Shown: positions 8,748 through 17,493 of the stretch, piece after piece
Layout of the letters: the number at the start of each line of letters is the position of its first letter
Numbering within the stretch: the stretch's first letter is position 1
Source: CBDFHC01 sp965247585
GTDB lineage: Bacteria > Chloroflexota > Dehalococcoidia > Lucifugimonadales > GCA-2712585
DNA length: 64,000 nt
Direction: 5' to 3'
Assembly: GCA_965247585.1 (NCBI GenBank)
Contig: CBDFHC010000004.1
Coordinates: forward strand, 248,001 to 312,000
Position numbers and translations under genes: made by a program
The notes under the pieces: model-generated
What the model saw: the letters and a program-made list of their open reading frames with translations, nothing else
Database searches by the model: none
What the model was told of the DNA's origin: nothing

Positions 8748-10853
8748 ATGACGGAAGGGGCTAAAGGGCAAGGGTATGCGCTGAGCGTGGACATAGGCGG
8801 GACGTTCACGGACTTCTCGCTGCTGAATTTGTCCACGGGCGAAGTATCGGTCAATAAGGTGCTGACGGACCCGGAGCGGCCGGCGGAGGCGCTGATGGGT
8901 GGCGCGGGGGAGCTGCTGGAGAGGATGTCGCTGGGGTTTGGGGAGCTGCAGGTGGTGGTGCACAGCACCACGCTGGCGACCAACGCGATCATAGAGCGGA
9001 AGGGGGCCAAGACGGCGCTGCTGACGACGAAGGGGTTTCGGGACGTGCTGGAGATGGGGCGGGAGCAGATCTACGACCTGTACAAGCTACAGGCACAGTT
9101 GCCGGACCCTCTGGTGCCAAGGTACTTGAGACAGGAAGTGGCGGAGCGGATAAGCCGGGACGGCGAGGTGCTTCAGAAGCTGGACCAGGACGCGGCGCTG
9201 GAGGTGGTAGAGTCGCTGCAACGGGACGGGGTGGAAGCAGTGGCGGTGTCGCTGCTACACGCGTACAAGAACGCGGAGCACGAGACGGCACTGAAGACGG
9301 CGTTGGCGTCCAGATTTCCGGGGTTGACGGTTTCGGTGTCTTCGGAAGTGGCGCCGGTGATAAACGAGTACGAACGGACGTCCACCACGGTGGCGGACTG
9401 CTACATTAAGCCGAGGGTTTCGGCGTACCTGCGAGACATTGAAGAGCGGTTGAAGGGAGCAGGGTACGGCGGGCGTCTGCTGGTGATGCATTCGGCGGGA
9501 GGGGTGCTGGAGGCAGAGCGGGCTTCGGAGCGGCCGATTCGATTATTGGAGTCGGGACCGGCGGCGGGGGCGCTGGCGGCCAGTTTTTATAGCGAGCTGT
9601 TGGAGAAGCCGGACCTGATTTCGTTGGACATGGGAGGGACGACGGCGAAGACGTGCGTGATTGAGGGAGGCGAGCCGGCGGTGACCAACAACATTGAGGT
9701 CGCCCGGATGGACCGGTTCAAGACGGGGAGCGGGCTGCCGATGGTGATTCCGGTGCTGGACCTGATTGAGATTGGGTCAGGTGGCGGCAGCGTGGCGTGG
9801 GTGGACAACCTGGGGCTGATGAAGGTGGGGCCCCACAGCGCCGGGGCAAGGCCAGGGCCAGCGTGCTATGGACAGGGAGGGACGGAGCCGACGGTGACGG
9901 ACGCCAATCTGCTATTGGGTTATCTGAACCCGGAGTATTTCCTGGGCGGTAGGATGAAGCTGGACGTGGCCGCGGCGAAGGGGTCGTTGACGGGGCTGGC
10001 GGGTTCGCTAGGAATCAGTGAAACGGAGGCCACGTGGGGGATTTACAGCGTGGTGACGGAGAACATGGCGGCAGCGGCGCGGATACATATAATCAGCCGG
10101 AACAAAGACCCGAGGAAGTACGCGATAATCGCGTTTGGTGGGGCGGGGCCGCTGCACGCGTGCGAGGTGGCGCGGGTGCTTGGTGTGAGGCAAGTGATAG
10201 CGCCGCTGGCGGCGGGGGTGACCTCAGCGCTAGGGTGCCTGACTGCGCCGCTTTCGTTTGAGGAGGTGCGGTCGCTACCGGGTCTGCTGACCAATGCCAC
10301 GAACTGGGAGTTGGTGAACCGTCTATTCGGCGAACTGGAGGAGTGGGGGAGGGAGATGATGCGGAACGCGGGAGTAGCGGCGGAAGAGGTGAAGTTCGTG
10401 CGCTCGTCCGACATGCGATTGGTGGGGCAGATACACGAGATCAACGTACCGATTCCCGACGGGAAGCTGGGCGCGGAGTCAGTGGATGAGATCGAATCGG
10501 CGTTCCACGAGATTTACCAGAAGCTGTACAGCCGGAGGAACTTGAATATTCCGGTGCAGGTGCAGAACTGGAGAATGCTGGTGCAGGGGCCGCAGCCGCA
10601 GGTGGAGCTGAAGTATGAGGCGGAGGCGGCAGGGGCGGACGCGACGGCGGCGTTGAAGGGAACGCGGGAGGCGTATTTTCCGGCGGCGGGAGGGTACGTA
10701 CAGTGCCCCGTGTACGATAGGTACGGGCTGAGATCCGGTACGACGATAGAGGGGCCGGCGATAATTGAAGAACAGGAGTCTACGGCAATTGTAGGGCCGA
10801 GGGACCGGGTGAGGGTGGACCCGTGGCTGAATCTGATAATAGATGTGGGGTAA
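8748..10853 (+). CDS. hyuA: hydantoinase/oxoprolinase subunit A (HyuA-type)
   Basis: ATP-dependent ring-opening amidohydrolase subunit of the hydantoinase/5-oxoprolinase/acetone carboxylase family, acting with HyuB on cyclic amides such as hydantoins or 5-oxoproline. The 701-residue product begins with the ASKHA nucleotide-binding motif DIGGTFTDF near residue 12. It has STTLATNAIIER in the N-terminal domain, SLDMGGTTAKTCVIEGG near 290 and FGGAGPLHACEVA near 465, all family landmarks. ATG 8748 follows GGAGG by four bases. hyuB follows on the same strand after 94 bases that hold a FamA hairpin repeat, so the pair is likely one transcript interrupted by that element. The exact substrate is not predictable. 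Confidence 0.92.
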   Translation: MTEGAKGQGYALSVDIGGTFTDFSLLNLSTGEVSVNKVLTDPERPAEALMGGAGELLERMSLGFGELQVVVHSTTLATNAIIERKGAKTALLTTKGFRDVLEMGREQIYDLYKLQAQLPDPLVPRYLRQEVAERISRDGEVLQKLDQDAALEVVESLQRDGVEAVAVSLLHAYKNAEHETALKTALASRFPGLTVSVSSEVAPVINEYERTSTTVADCYIKPRVSAYLRDIEERLKGAGYGGRLLVMHSAGGVLEAERASERPIRLLESGPAAGALAASFYSELLEKPDLISLDMGGTTAKTCVIEGGEPAVTNNIEVARMDRFKTGSGLPMVIPVLDLIEIGSGGGSVAWVDNLGLMKVGPHSAGARPGPACYGQGGTEPTVTDANLLLGYLNPEYFLGGRMKLDVAAAKGSLTGLAGSLGISETEATWGIYSVVTENMAAAARIHIISRNKDPRKYAIIAFGGAGPLHACEVARVLGVRQVIAPLAAGVTSALGCLTAPLSFEEVRSLPGLLTNATNWELVNRLFGELEEWGREMMRNAGVAAEEVKFVRSSDMRLVGQIHEINVPIPDGKLGAESVDEIESAFHEIYQKLYSRRNLNIPVQVQNWRMLVQGPQPQVELKYEAEAAGADATAALKGTREAYFPAAGGYVQCPVYDRYGLRSGTTIEGPAIIEEQESTAIVGPRDRVRVDPWLNLIIDVG

Positions 10854-10858
10854 AGAGT

Positions 10859-10917
10859 TGCTGAGGGACACCCTCAGACTCCCGGCAGGGAACACAGCTT
10901 CCCTGCACCCTCCTGGG
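10859..10917 (+). repeat. FamA repeat copy (H1+H2) between hyuA and hyuB
   Basis: H1 is CTGAGGGACACCCTCAG at 10861-10877 (7-bp stem, 3-base loop). H2 is an 8-bp perfect stem, GCAGGGAA with TTCCCTGC, at 10885-10906. It ends with the conserved CACCCTCCT. It sits in the hyuAB spacer, where it could attenuate transcription or stabilise the hyuA message. Confidence 0.85.
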
Positions 10918-10947
10918 CGACAGCAAATACGTACGGGAGCGTTTTAG

Positions 10948-12609
10948 ATGCAACAGTTTGATCCAGTGTCGTTGGAGATCATGTGGAGCCGGTTGCTGAA
11001 TATCACCGAGGAGATGTGGACGACAGTGCTGCGGACGGCGGTATCGACGATCATAGCGTCGGCGAACGACTTCGGGTGTGAGATCATGGACTCGGAGGGC
11101 CGCTCGATAGCGCACGCGTACCGGAGCATGCCGGTATTCAACATGACGATGCCCAACGTGACGAAGGAGATACTGAAGCGACATTCGCTGGACGATTTGA
11201 AGCCCGGGGACGTGTTTCTGACCAACGACCCGTGGATGTGCGCAGGGCACCTACCGGACATAGCGGTGGTGAGCCCGGTGTTCTTCCAGGGTAGGTGCGT
11301 GGGGTTCGTGGCGAGCATCGCAAACACGTCGGACATTGGAGGGTCGCTGGACGAGAAGAACGTTCGGGACTCGTACGAGGAGGGGATATTCTTCCCGCTG
11401 TGCAAGCTGTATGAGGCGGGGAAGCCGAACGATCTGGTGTTCGAGATGTTCCGGTGGAACGTCCGGGCGCCAGAGATGGTGTTGACGGACATAGAGGCGC
11501 AGGTGGCGGCGAACGAAGTGGGGGCGCGGCGAGTGGCGGACTTGTTGGACGAGTACCAGTTGGAGGACCTGGCGTCGCTTTCGCAGGCGATACGGGGAAG
11601 GTCCGAGGGGGCGATGCGACAGGCGATTGGGCAGCTAATGGATGGGACGTACTCAGCCAGCGTCCAGACGGACGGGACTGGAACGCCGCTGACTATTGCG
11701 GTGACGGTGACGGTGGACGGAGAGGAGATTCGGGTAGACTTTGGGGGCTCGTCGCCGCAAGTGGATTGGGGCGGGATCAACTGCACGATGATTTACAGCC
11801 AAGGGCACACGTACTACCCGCTGGCGTGCCTGCTGACGCCGGGAGCGCCGATAAACGAGGGGTGCTTCGCGCCGATCAAGGTGACGGCGCCGAAGGATAG
11901 CATTATCAACTGCACGTTCCCAGCATCGGTGGGGTCACGGGTGAACACAGGGTGGTACATCCACGCGGCGATCTTTGGGGCGCTGGCGGAGGTGCTGCCG
12001 GAGCAGATACAGGCGGGAAACGGGCTAATGTCGTCGCTGCGCACTTATGGGACGGAGGCGGACGGCCGGGTGTTCAACGCCCACCTGTTCTGCGGAGGCG
12101 GACGGGGAGCGACCAGCGCGGGAGACGGGATGGGACAGAACATGTTCCCCAGCAGCGCGTCGAACGTGCCGGTGGAGGTGTTCGAGCAGAACTCACCGGG
12201 GCTGGTGATTGCCAAGGAGTATATGACGGACTCGGCGGGGGCTGGGAAGCACCGCGGCGCGCCGGGGCAACGGTTGGTGATGTCTAAACTGCCCAGCCAT
12301 CCGCATGCGTTGAACTTGTATTTTCATCCGAACCGGCTGTCGTTCGCGCCGGAGGGGATCTTCGGGGGAGGGGAGGGGACGAAGACCAGGGTGGTGGTGA
12401 ACGGCGACGCGCTAAGCGACGACCCGAAGTCGATGCGACAGGGTTACGTAACGATTGAGGATGCCAAGGACCGGCTGGTGGTGGAGTTTCCCAGCGGCGC
12501 GGGGGCGTATCCGGCGGGGGAGCGGGACCGGGAGGAGGTGAGGCAGGACGTGCGGGACGGGTTGGTTTCGGCGGAGGTGGCCCGGGAGGAGTATGGGGTG
12601 GAGGGGTAG
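10948..12609 (+). CDS. hyuB: hydantoinase/oxoprolinase subunit B (HyuB-type)
   Basis: Partner subunit to HyuA. The 553-residue protein opens with DPVSLEIMWSRL, then ALRTAVSTIIASANDFGCE-like sequence and DVFLTNDPWMCAGHLPDIAV near residue 90, which is characteristic of the family's metal/active-site region. A central domain carries VDFGGSSPQVDWG (near 268), and there is an H-R-G-A-PGQR segment near 435. Length is typical. ATG 10948 is preceded by GGGAGC. It is co-directional with hyuA and forms the heteromeric enzyme with it. Some homologues are fused to HyuA as eukaryotic-type 5-oxoprolinase. Confidence 0.92.
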   Translation: MQQFDPVSLEIMWSRLLNITEEMWTTVLRTAVSTIIASANDFGCEIMDSEGRSIAHAYRSMPVFNMTMPNVTKEILKRHSLDDLKPGDVFLTNDPWMCAGHLPDIAVVSPVFFQGRCVGFVASIANTSDIGGSLDEKNVRDSYEEGIFFPLCKLYEAGKPNDLVFEMFRWNVRAPEMVLTDIEAQVAANEVGARRVADLLDEYQLEDLASLSQAIRGRSEGAMRQAIGQLMDGTYSASVQTDGTGTPLTIAVTVTVDGEEIRVDFGGSSPQVDWGGINCTMIYSQGHTYYPLACLLTPGAPINEGCFAPIKVTAPKDSIINCTFPASVGSRVNTGWYIHAAIFGALAEVLPEQIQAGNGLMSSLRTYGTEADGRVFNAHLFCGGGRGATSAGDGMGQNMFPSSASNVPVEVFEQNSPGLVIAKEYMTDSAGAGKHRGAPGQRLVMSKLPSHPHALNLYFHPNRLSFAPEGIFGGGEGTKTRVVVNGDALSDDPKSMRQGYVTIEDAKDRLVVEFPSGAGAYPAGERDREEVRQDVRDGLVSAEVAREEYGVEG

Positions 12610-12632
12610 GGGGGCGGAAACGGGGTGGAGGG

Positions 12633-12675
12633 CGGTATGAGCTCGTCCTTCGAGAGCCTCAGGATGAGCGGGTTG
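12633..12675 (+). repeat. FamB REP-like palindrome
   Basis: GCTCGTCCTT...AGGATGAGC forms an imperfect hairpin, of a type I recall as widespread in bacterial intergenic DNA. It lies between convergent hyuB and the RNase D gene. Similar copies: 18957-19007, 26541-26585, 31139-31173. Confidence 0.7.
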
Positions 12676-12708
12676 GCACGTTAGGGTGGTGTTAGCCCGG
12701 CGTTTGGC

Positions 12709-13890
12709 TTAGTCGGGAACGCTAGAGGAGAGGGTAGCCAAGAAGGCGCGGATGGAATCTCCAGCCTCCCGCCGTTGCCATGAGCGGACTTCGGAACTGG
12801 CAAACTCCTCGTCCAGGCGGTCCGGATATCTTGCAAGGCGCTGAAGGCTGACGGCAGGCCAAATGAGCGCTGCGTCGAGCCCCAACCGGTCGCCCATGCC
12901 GGTGCGCCAAGCCTTAAGGTGACGGAGCCGTTGGTCGACAGTTCGTCTCTCTGCCGGACCGAGTCTTTCGCTGTTGTTTGACTGGGGCCGAGGGCGTTTC
13001 AAAGGAGGGGTATCGATTCCGGCACGCAGGGCGGCGCGGAGCCTGTGCACACCAGGGGGATAACTGAAGCGCCCAAGGCCCCGGGTAGTGGAGAGATCTG
13101 AGTTTGGATTGGCGGCCAGGCTGAGCAGTAAGCCGTCCGGCAGGACTTTGAAGGGCGGACGGTCGCTCCGGATGGCCTCCTGAATACGGAACTGGTGGAG
13201 GGAGTAGAGCACCGCCAATCCTTGACCGTCCAGGTCCCGGCTACCTTTGATGGATGCGAAGGCCCACTGAGGGTCGGGCGGATTAAACGTAACCTTTGAG
13301 AGGCGCAGACATTCTTCCGCAACCCATTCCAGTCTGGACAGTTTGCTGAGTTCGTCCGTAAACAAGTCCCGGACTCGGACCAAGTGAGCGACATCCGCGG
13401 CGGCGTATTCCCGGAGCTCAAGGGTAAGGGGGCGAATTGTCCAGTCGGCGCGCTGGAGCCGCTTTGATTTGTCCAAGTCAATGCCCAGGTATTCCTGGAG
13501 CACCGTCGCCAGGCCGAGCCGGGACGCGCCCAGGAAAGCGGCGGCGATGGAAGTATCAAACAGGGCGTTAATGCGGAAGCCCCACTCCCGATCAAGGCTG
13601 CGGACGTCATAGTCTCCGGAGTGAAGGATGATTTCCACGCCGGGGTCAGCCAGAAGTTTGCCTAACGGACCAGGGTCTGAAATCGCCAGGGGGTCGATCA
13701 GATAAGAGGCGCCGGGCAAGGCGAGTTGGATGAGACAGATGCGCTCGGGATAGCGGTGAAACCCGTTAGCTTCGAGGTCGAAGGCAACCCGGGGGAGGCG
13801 GGCGGCGGATTGGACGACCTCGGCCAGCCGATGATTCGAGTCGACTAACTCAACGGCGCTGTGGGGGTCTTGGATAGTCGAATCAGACAA
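12709..13890 (-). CDS. rnd: ribonuclease D-like 3'-5' exonuclease with HRDC domains
   Basis: DEDDy-type 3'-5' exoribonuclease acting on tRNA and other RNA 3' ends. Catalytic residues are visible: D38 and E40 in FDLEANG, D95 in HSGDYDV, and Y162/D166 in YAAADV. Two HRDC-like helical domains follow, at roughly residues 205-275 and 315-385, matching RNase D architecture. The reading frame stays open upstream to 14133, but that extension is translated from intergenic FamA and FamB repeats and is not believable protein. I therefore choose TTG 13890, giving 393 residues and the usual N-terminal length, although no clear ribosome site precedes it. It is transcribed towards hyuB. Confidence 0.85.
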   Translation of the reverse strand: MSDSTIQDPHSAVELVDSNHRLAEVVQSAARLPRVAFDLEANGFHRYPERICLIQLALPGASYLIDPLAISDPGPLGKLLADPGVEIILHSGDYDVRSLDREWGFRINALFDTSIAAAFLGASRLGLATVLQEYLGIDLDKSKRLQRADWTIRPLTLELREYAAADVAHLVRVRDLFTDELSKLSRLEWVAEECLRLSKVTFNPPDPQWAFASIKGSRDLDGQGLAVLYSLHQFRIQEAIRSDRPPFKVLPDGLLLSLAANPNSDLSTTRGLGRFSYPPGVHRLRAALRAGIDTPPLKRPRPQSNNSERLGPAERRTVDQRLRHLKAWRTGMGDRLGLDAALIWPAVSLQRLARYPDRLDEEFASSEVRSWQRREAGDSIRAFLATLSSSVPD

Positions 13891-14028
13891 TAGACAAGTG
13901 GACGGTTTCTGAGACGTGGCGGACGATCTCGGTTGTGTGCTCAGGGCGTTGAGGACAGTAACCGTGAGGACCGACGCGTCTATTGTAACCGGTGACGCAG
14001 CCCCGCATCCATTGCGGCGATTGGAGAG

Positions 14029-14072
14029 GGGTATCACCACCACGAAGGACTGCAATTCACAGGCTGGTGGTA
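14029..14072 (+). repeat. FamA leader module (partial copy)
   Basis: GGTATCACCACCACGAAGGA at 14029-14048 and the following ACTGCAATTCACAGGCTGGTGGT match the leader module that precedes H1 in full copies. H1 and H2 are absent. It lies upstream of the RNase D gene. Confidence 0.7.
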
Positions 14073-14099
14073 GAAGTGAATGAGGGGGTGGAATCTCCT

Positions 14100-14153
14100 T
14101 TCTACCCCCACACCCAGATTCTTCGATCCTCACGGAACGTCTGAGAATGACAT
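14100..14153 (+). repeat. FamB-type inverted repeat (GATTCTTCG...GAGAATGAC)
   Basis: ATTCT and AGAAT arms flank TCGATCCTCACGGAACGTCTG. The same element recurs at 18752-18815 and 18886-18946, in the same orientation. Confidence 0.7.
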
Positions 14154-14206
14154 GAAGGAAGGATAAAGAAGCTCAGGTGGATGCTGTTGGGCGGTGAAGG
14201 AGGGGG

Positions 14207-15823
14207 TCAGGCGCGGGAGTAGGCCAGGCCGCCGCCGCCGCGGGGGTCTGAGCCGCCATCGAAGCGGCCGTTGTCCAGGAGGCGGGCGATCTGGGGTCGG
14301 GAGAAGTGGGGGGCGTAGCTCTGGACCAGATGCTCCACCTGGTGGCCCTTTTGCCTTAGGGCATGGCAGGTATCTTCGCGGACGCGGTGCTCCACGTAGA
14401 CGGGTCCGCCTTCGGTGTGGATGCGAGGGGCGGAAACGGCCTCGGTGGCGGTCATGCCGAAGTCAAGTACGTTGATGACGCTCTGAAGCACAGCGCTCAT
14501 GATGACGCTGCCCCCGGGCGCGCCGGCCACGAGCACCGGGCGTTCGCCGTTGAAGACGATGGTGGGGCACATACCGGTGGTGCGGGCTTTACCAGGGGCA
14601 ATGGAGTTGGCGCCGCCGGGCACAGGGTCGGCCAGCTTCATGGAGTTGTTATACATGAAGCCCAGGCCGGGGGTGACGACGCCGGATGAGGTGCCCAGGG
14701 TGTGGGTGACACTGACCACGTTGCCTTCGGCGTCGGCGATGGAGAGATGGGTGGTCTCGCTAGCGGGCGAGGCAGCAACGACGGCGCGAGAGGGTTGGCG
14801 GGCAACAATAGACTGGCGGAGCGCCTCGGCGTGATCTTTGGACAGGAATACGGTTTCCAAGGGGACATCCACGAAGTCCGGGTCGCCGAGATAAGAGTCC
14901 CGATCAGCGTGGGCCAGCTTCATCGCGGAGGCGAGGGCGTGGAGGTGGTCTGGGCCGTTGTGCTCCATATCAGCCAACGGGAAACCTTCCAGGATATTGA
15001 GCGCTTCCAGAAGCCAGGGCCCGCCGCCGGGGGGCGGGTTTGTATAGATGGTGTAGCCCCGGTAGGTGGTTGTGACGGGGGTGCTGGGACGTGTGCGGTA
15101 CCCTGCCAGGTCTTCCCGGGTAACGAAGGTGCCGTTGGCGTCGAGGTCTTTAGCGATGGTCTCGCCAAGGTGGCCAGAGTAGAAAGACTGAGGGCCTTCG
15201 CGGGACAAGGTCTCGAAGACGGCGGCCATATCGGGGTTGCGGAGGAGGTCACCCTCTTGGAGAACCGCGCCGCCGGGACGGAGGTAGATTTTGGAGCAGG
15301 CGGCGGTGGTGGAGATGCGCCGATGCCCGTCGGGGACGCCGGGCTGCTGGCTTCGGTGGAGGAAGTCCACCAGGTAGGTGGGAGCGCAAATACCTTCCTG
15401 GGCGGCGGCAATGGCGGGCGCGAGGAGGTCAGCCCAAGGAAGGGTAGCGAAGCGCTGGTGAAGCTCGGCAAACCCGGCGACGGTGCCGGGGGTCATGATG
15501 GAGGTGTAGCCCAGCTCGCTGCGGAAGTCGTCGAAGAGGGTATAGCGAGAGATGGGGGTGCGGCCTTTGATATCTGCGGTCCACATATCGGGGGTGACGA
15601 GGGCGCCGGCGCGGCTATGGAAATCTATGATGTGGTGTTGGCCGGTGGCGACGACGTAAAGCTGGGCGGTGCCCATGCCTCCGACACCGCACATGAAAGG
15701 ATCGGTGACCATCTGCATGAAGGCGGCGGCCACGGCGGCATCGAAGGCGGTACCGCCGCGCTCCAGGACGCGGGCGCCGGCCTCAGCGGCGCGGGGTTGG
15801 GGAGCGACAACGACACCTTTCAT
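14207..15823 (-). CDS. gamma-glutamyltransferase family protein (copy 2)
   Basis: Second autoprocessing Ntn-hydrolase of this family in the window, 538 residues. It keeps GGTAFDAAVAAAFMQMVTDP near residue 23, CGVGGMG near 45, YLGDPDFVDVP near 311, and the cleavage site SETTH with the nucleophile Thr at about 357. GVVTPGLGFMYNNSM follows, the substrate-pocket loop. It ends at a usual family C-terminus, RGGGGLAY. ATG 15823 has GGAGG six bases upstream; the longer open frame to 16030 runs through a FamA repeat and is rejected. No signal peptide is seen. It differs markedly from copy 1, so it is an old paralogue and not a recent duplication. Confidence 0.92.
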   Translation of the reverse strand: MKGVVVAPQPRAAEAGARVLERGGTAFDAAVAAAFMQMVTDPFMCGVGGMGTAQLYVVATGQHHIIDFHSRAGALVTPDMWTADIKGRTPISRYTLFDDFRSELGYTSIMTPGTVAGFAELHQRFATLPWADLLAPAIAAAQEGICAPTYLVDFLHRSQQPGVPDGHRRISTTAACSKIYLRPGGAVLQEGDLLRNPDMAAVFETLSREGPQSFYSGHLGETIAKDLDANGTFVTREDLAGYRTRPSTPVTTTYRGYTIYTNPPPGGGPWLLEALNILEGFPLADMEHNGPDHLHALASAMKLAHADRDSYLGDPDFVDVPLETVFLSKDHAEALRQSIVARQPSRAVVAASPASETTHLSIADAEGNVVSVTHTLGTSSGVVTPGLGFMYNNSMKLADPVPGGANSIAPGKARTTGMCPTIVFNGERPVLVAGAPGGSVIMSAVLQSVINVLDFGMTATEAVSAPRIHTEGGPVYVEHRVREDTCHALRQKGHQVEHLVQSYAPHFSRPQIARLLDNGRFDGGSDPRGGGGLAYSRA

Positions 15824-15871
15824 AGCGCACCTCCGGTTGGTGGTGGGGATCATTGTAGCATTGGGGATGGA

Positions 15872-15982
15872 ATTTCTGAGGGACACCCTCAGACTCCCAG
15901 CAGTGAACCCAGGTTCCCAGCACCCTCCTAAGTGGTTGGTCTTGATGGTACATAATGGGCGGCCCTCAAGAGGCAAGCCTGC
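15872..15982 (+). repeat. FamA repeat copy (H1+H2+tail)
   Basis: H1 CTGAGGGACACCCTCAG at 15876-15892. H2 pairs GCAGTGAACC with GGTTCCCAGC. The tail is CTCCTAAGTGGTTGGTCTTGAT. It lies between divergent copy-2 gamma-glutamyltransferase and the deacetylase. Confidence 0.85.
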
Positions 15983-16083
15983 CCTGCTATTGAGGCCAGG
16001 CTTCCAGCACCAAGATGCAGCTTTGACCAAGAGGAAAGGGCGGCCTAAACTGGCCAGGCAAGATGCAGACCGTGGAGGGCACC

Positions 16084-16950
16084 GTGACGAATCCCCGGGC
16101 GGATTATGTACCGATAGTAGACCGACCGCCGTTGAAGCTGCCTTCCGGGGCGCGGATGGCGATACATATGGTGGTGAACGTGGAGGAGTGGGATATCAAC
16201 GGGCCGATGCCCAGGACGGTGATACCGATGCCGCAAGGGGTAACGGTGATTCCGGACGTGCCGAACTATAGCTGGTTTGAATACGGGATGCGGAGCGGTT
16301 TCTGGAGGCTGAAGGAGGTGCTGGACCGCCATGGCGTCAGGGCGACGCTGAGCCTCAACGCGTCCATCTGCGACAGCTATCCACGGATTGTGGAGGAGAG
16401 CCTGAAGAGCGGGTGGGAGGTAATGGGGCACGGGTTCGTCCAGAGGGCGATCAACCTGGAGGAGGACGAGCGAGGGGTGATCCGGCGGACGATAGAGAAG
16501 ATACGGGAGAAGACGGGCCGGGCACCGCGGGGGTGGATGGGTCCGGGGCTGGCGGAAACGTTCGAGACGCCGGACATCCTGGCGGAGGAGGGGATTGAGT
16601 ATGTTTGCGATTGGGTGAACGACGACCTGCCTTACGATATGAAGGTGCGCTCGGGGTCGCTGGTGTCGGTGCCGTACACGATGGAGCTGAACGACATACC
16701 GATCTACCTGATCCAGCACCACCGTTCGCCGGAGATATACGAGCGGTCAAGGGAGCAGTTCGACAGGCTGTACGAAGAGGCGGAGGGCGGTGCGCGGATA
16801 ATGGCGATAGCGACGCACCCGTACATCACCGGGGTGCCACATCGCATCGGCTACCTGGACAAGGCGATCGCGTATATTAAGGGACGGCCAGACGTTTTGT
16901 TCATGACGGGAAGCGAGATATTGGACTGGTACCGGTCGACGCAGTCCTGA
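16084..16950 (+). CDS. polysaccharide deacetylase / PuuE-like amidohydrolase
   Basis: NodB-fold metal-dependent deacetylase of the cofactor-independent allantoinase (PuuE) type, likely hydrolysing a small amide and not a polymer. Features: NVEEWD (metal-site Asp region) near residue 33, GVRATLSLNAS near 85, EVMGHG near 117 and GRAPRGWMGPGLAET near 152, the family's substrate/metal loop. ATHPYITGVPHR lies near the end. Start GTG 16084 is favoured by GGAGG five bases upstream; an ATG at 16063 would add seven residues with a weaker site. It is followed on the same strand by a VOC protein and an FMN oxidase, perhaps as one catabolic unit. Confidence 0.8.
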   Translation: MTNPRADYVPIVDRPPLKLPSGARMAIHMVVNVEEWDINGPMPRTVIPMPQGVTVIPDVPNYSWFEYGMRSGFWRLKEVLDRHGVRATLSLNASICDSYPRIVEESLKSGWEVMGHGFVQRAINLEEDERGVIRRTIEKIREKTGRAPRGWMGPGLAETFETPDILAEEGIEYVCDWVNDDLPYDMKVRSGSLVSVPYTMELNDIPIYLIQHHRSPEIYERSREQFDRLYEEAEGGARIMAIATHPYITGVPHRIGYLDKAIAYIKGRPDVLFMTGSEILDWYRSTQS

Positions 16951-17059
16951 GGCCGGCAGAAGCGGCGCCGGGCCGGGAGACAAGTTGCGGCTTCGACAGG
17001 AATATGCTTATGATTCCGGCGTACCGGGACTCAGCGATGGCGAAAGGGAGGGAACAGTA

Positions 17060-17488
17060 ATGGCGAAGATAAAGCACATAGCGATTGCCACGCAGGACGA
17101 AGAGAAGGTGGCCAAGTTCTACAAAGAGGTGTTTGGGCTGAAAGAGGTGGGAAAGATTGACGGGGCGAACGCGTCCGGTTACTACCTGACGGACGGCAAC
17201 GTGAACCTGGCGATACTGAACTTCAAGAACGACCAGGTGACGGGACCGGAGTACGGAAAGGGGTACAGCGGGATTCACCACATAGGGTTTCAGGTGGAGA
17301 GCCTGGAAGAGATAAACAAGAAGCTTTCGGCGGCCGGGTCCGAAGCCCGAGACGACATCAACCAGGCGCTGGGGGTAGGGATGGGGAATGCGGCCCACGC
17401 CAACGTGGAAGCGAAGTACGGCGCACCGGAAGGCGTGATTATAGACGTGTCGGAAACGGGCTGGGTAGGCACCTCGGGGACGGAGTAG
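17060..17488 (+). CDS. VOC (glyoxalase/dioxygenase fold) family protein
   Basis: A 142-residue, single-unit vicinal-oxygen-chelate protein made of two beta-alpha-beta-beta-beta modules. Metal-ligand candidates are the His in KIKHIAIA (residue ~5), HHIGFQV near 75, and the acidic end of GVIIDVSE near 130. Members include lactoylglutathione lyase, methylmalonyl-CoA epimerase and ring-cleavage enzymes; the length and the DQVTGPEYGKGYSGIHHIGF pattern do not decide among them. GGGAGGG precedes ATG 17060. Only five bases separate its stop from the FMN oxidase start, so the two are almost certainly cotranscribed. Confidence 0.85.
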   Translation: MAKIKHIAIATQDEEKVAKFYKEVFGLKEVGKIDGANASGYYLTDGNVNLAILNFKNDQVTGPEYGKGYSGIHHIGFQVESLEEINKKLSAAGSEARDDINQALGVGMGNAAHANVEAKYGAPEGVIIDVSETGWVGTSGTE

Positions 17489-17493
17489 AGGAG

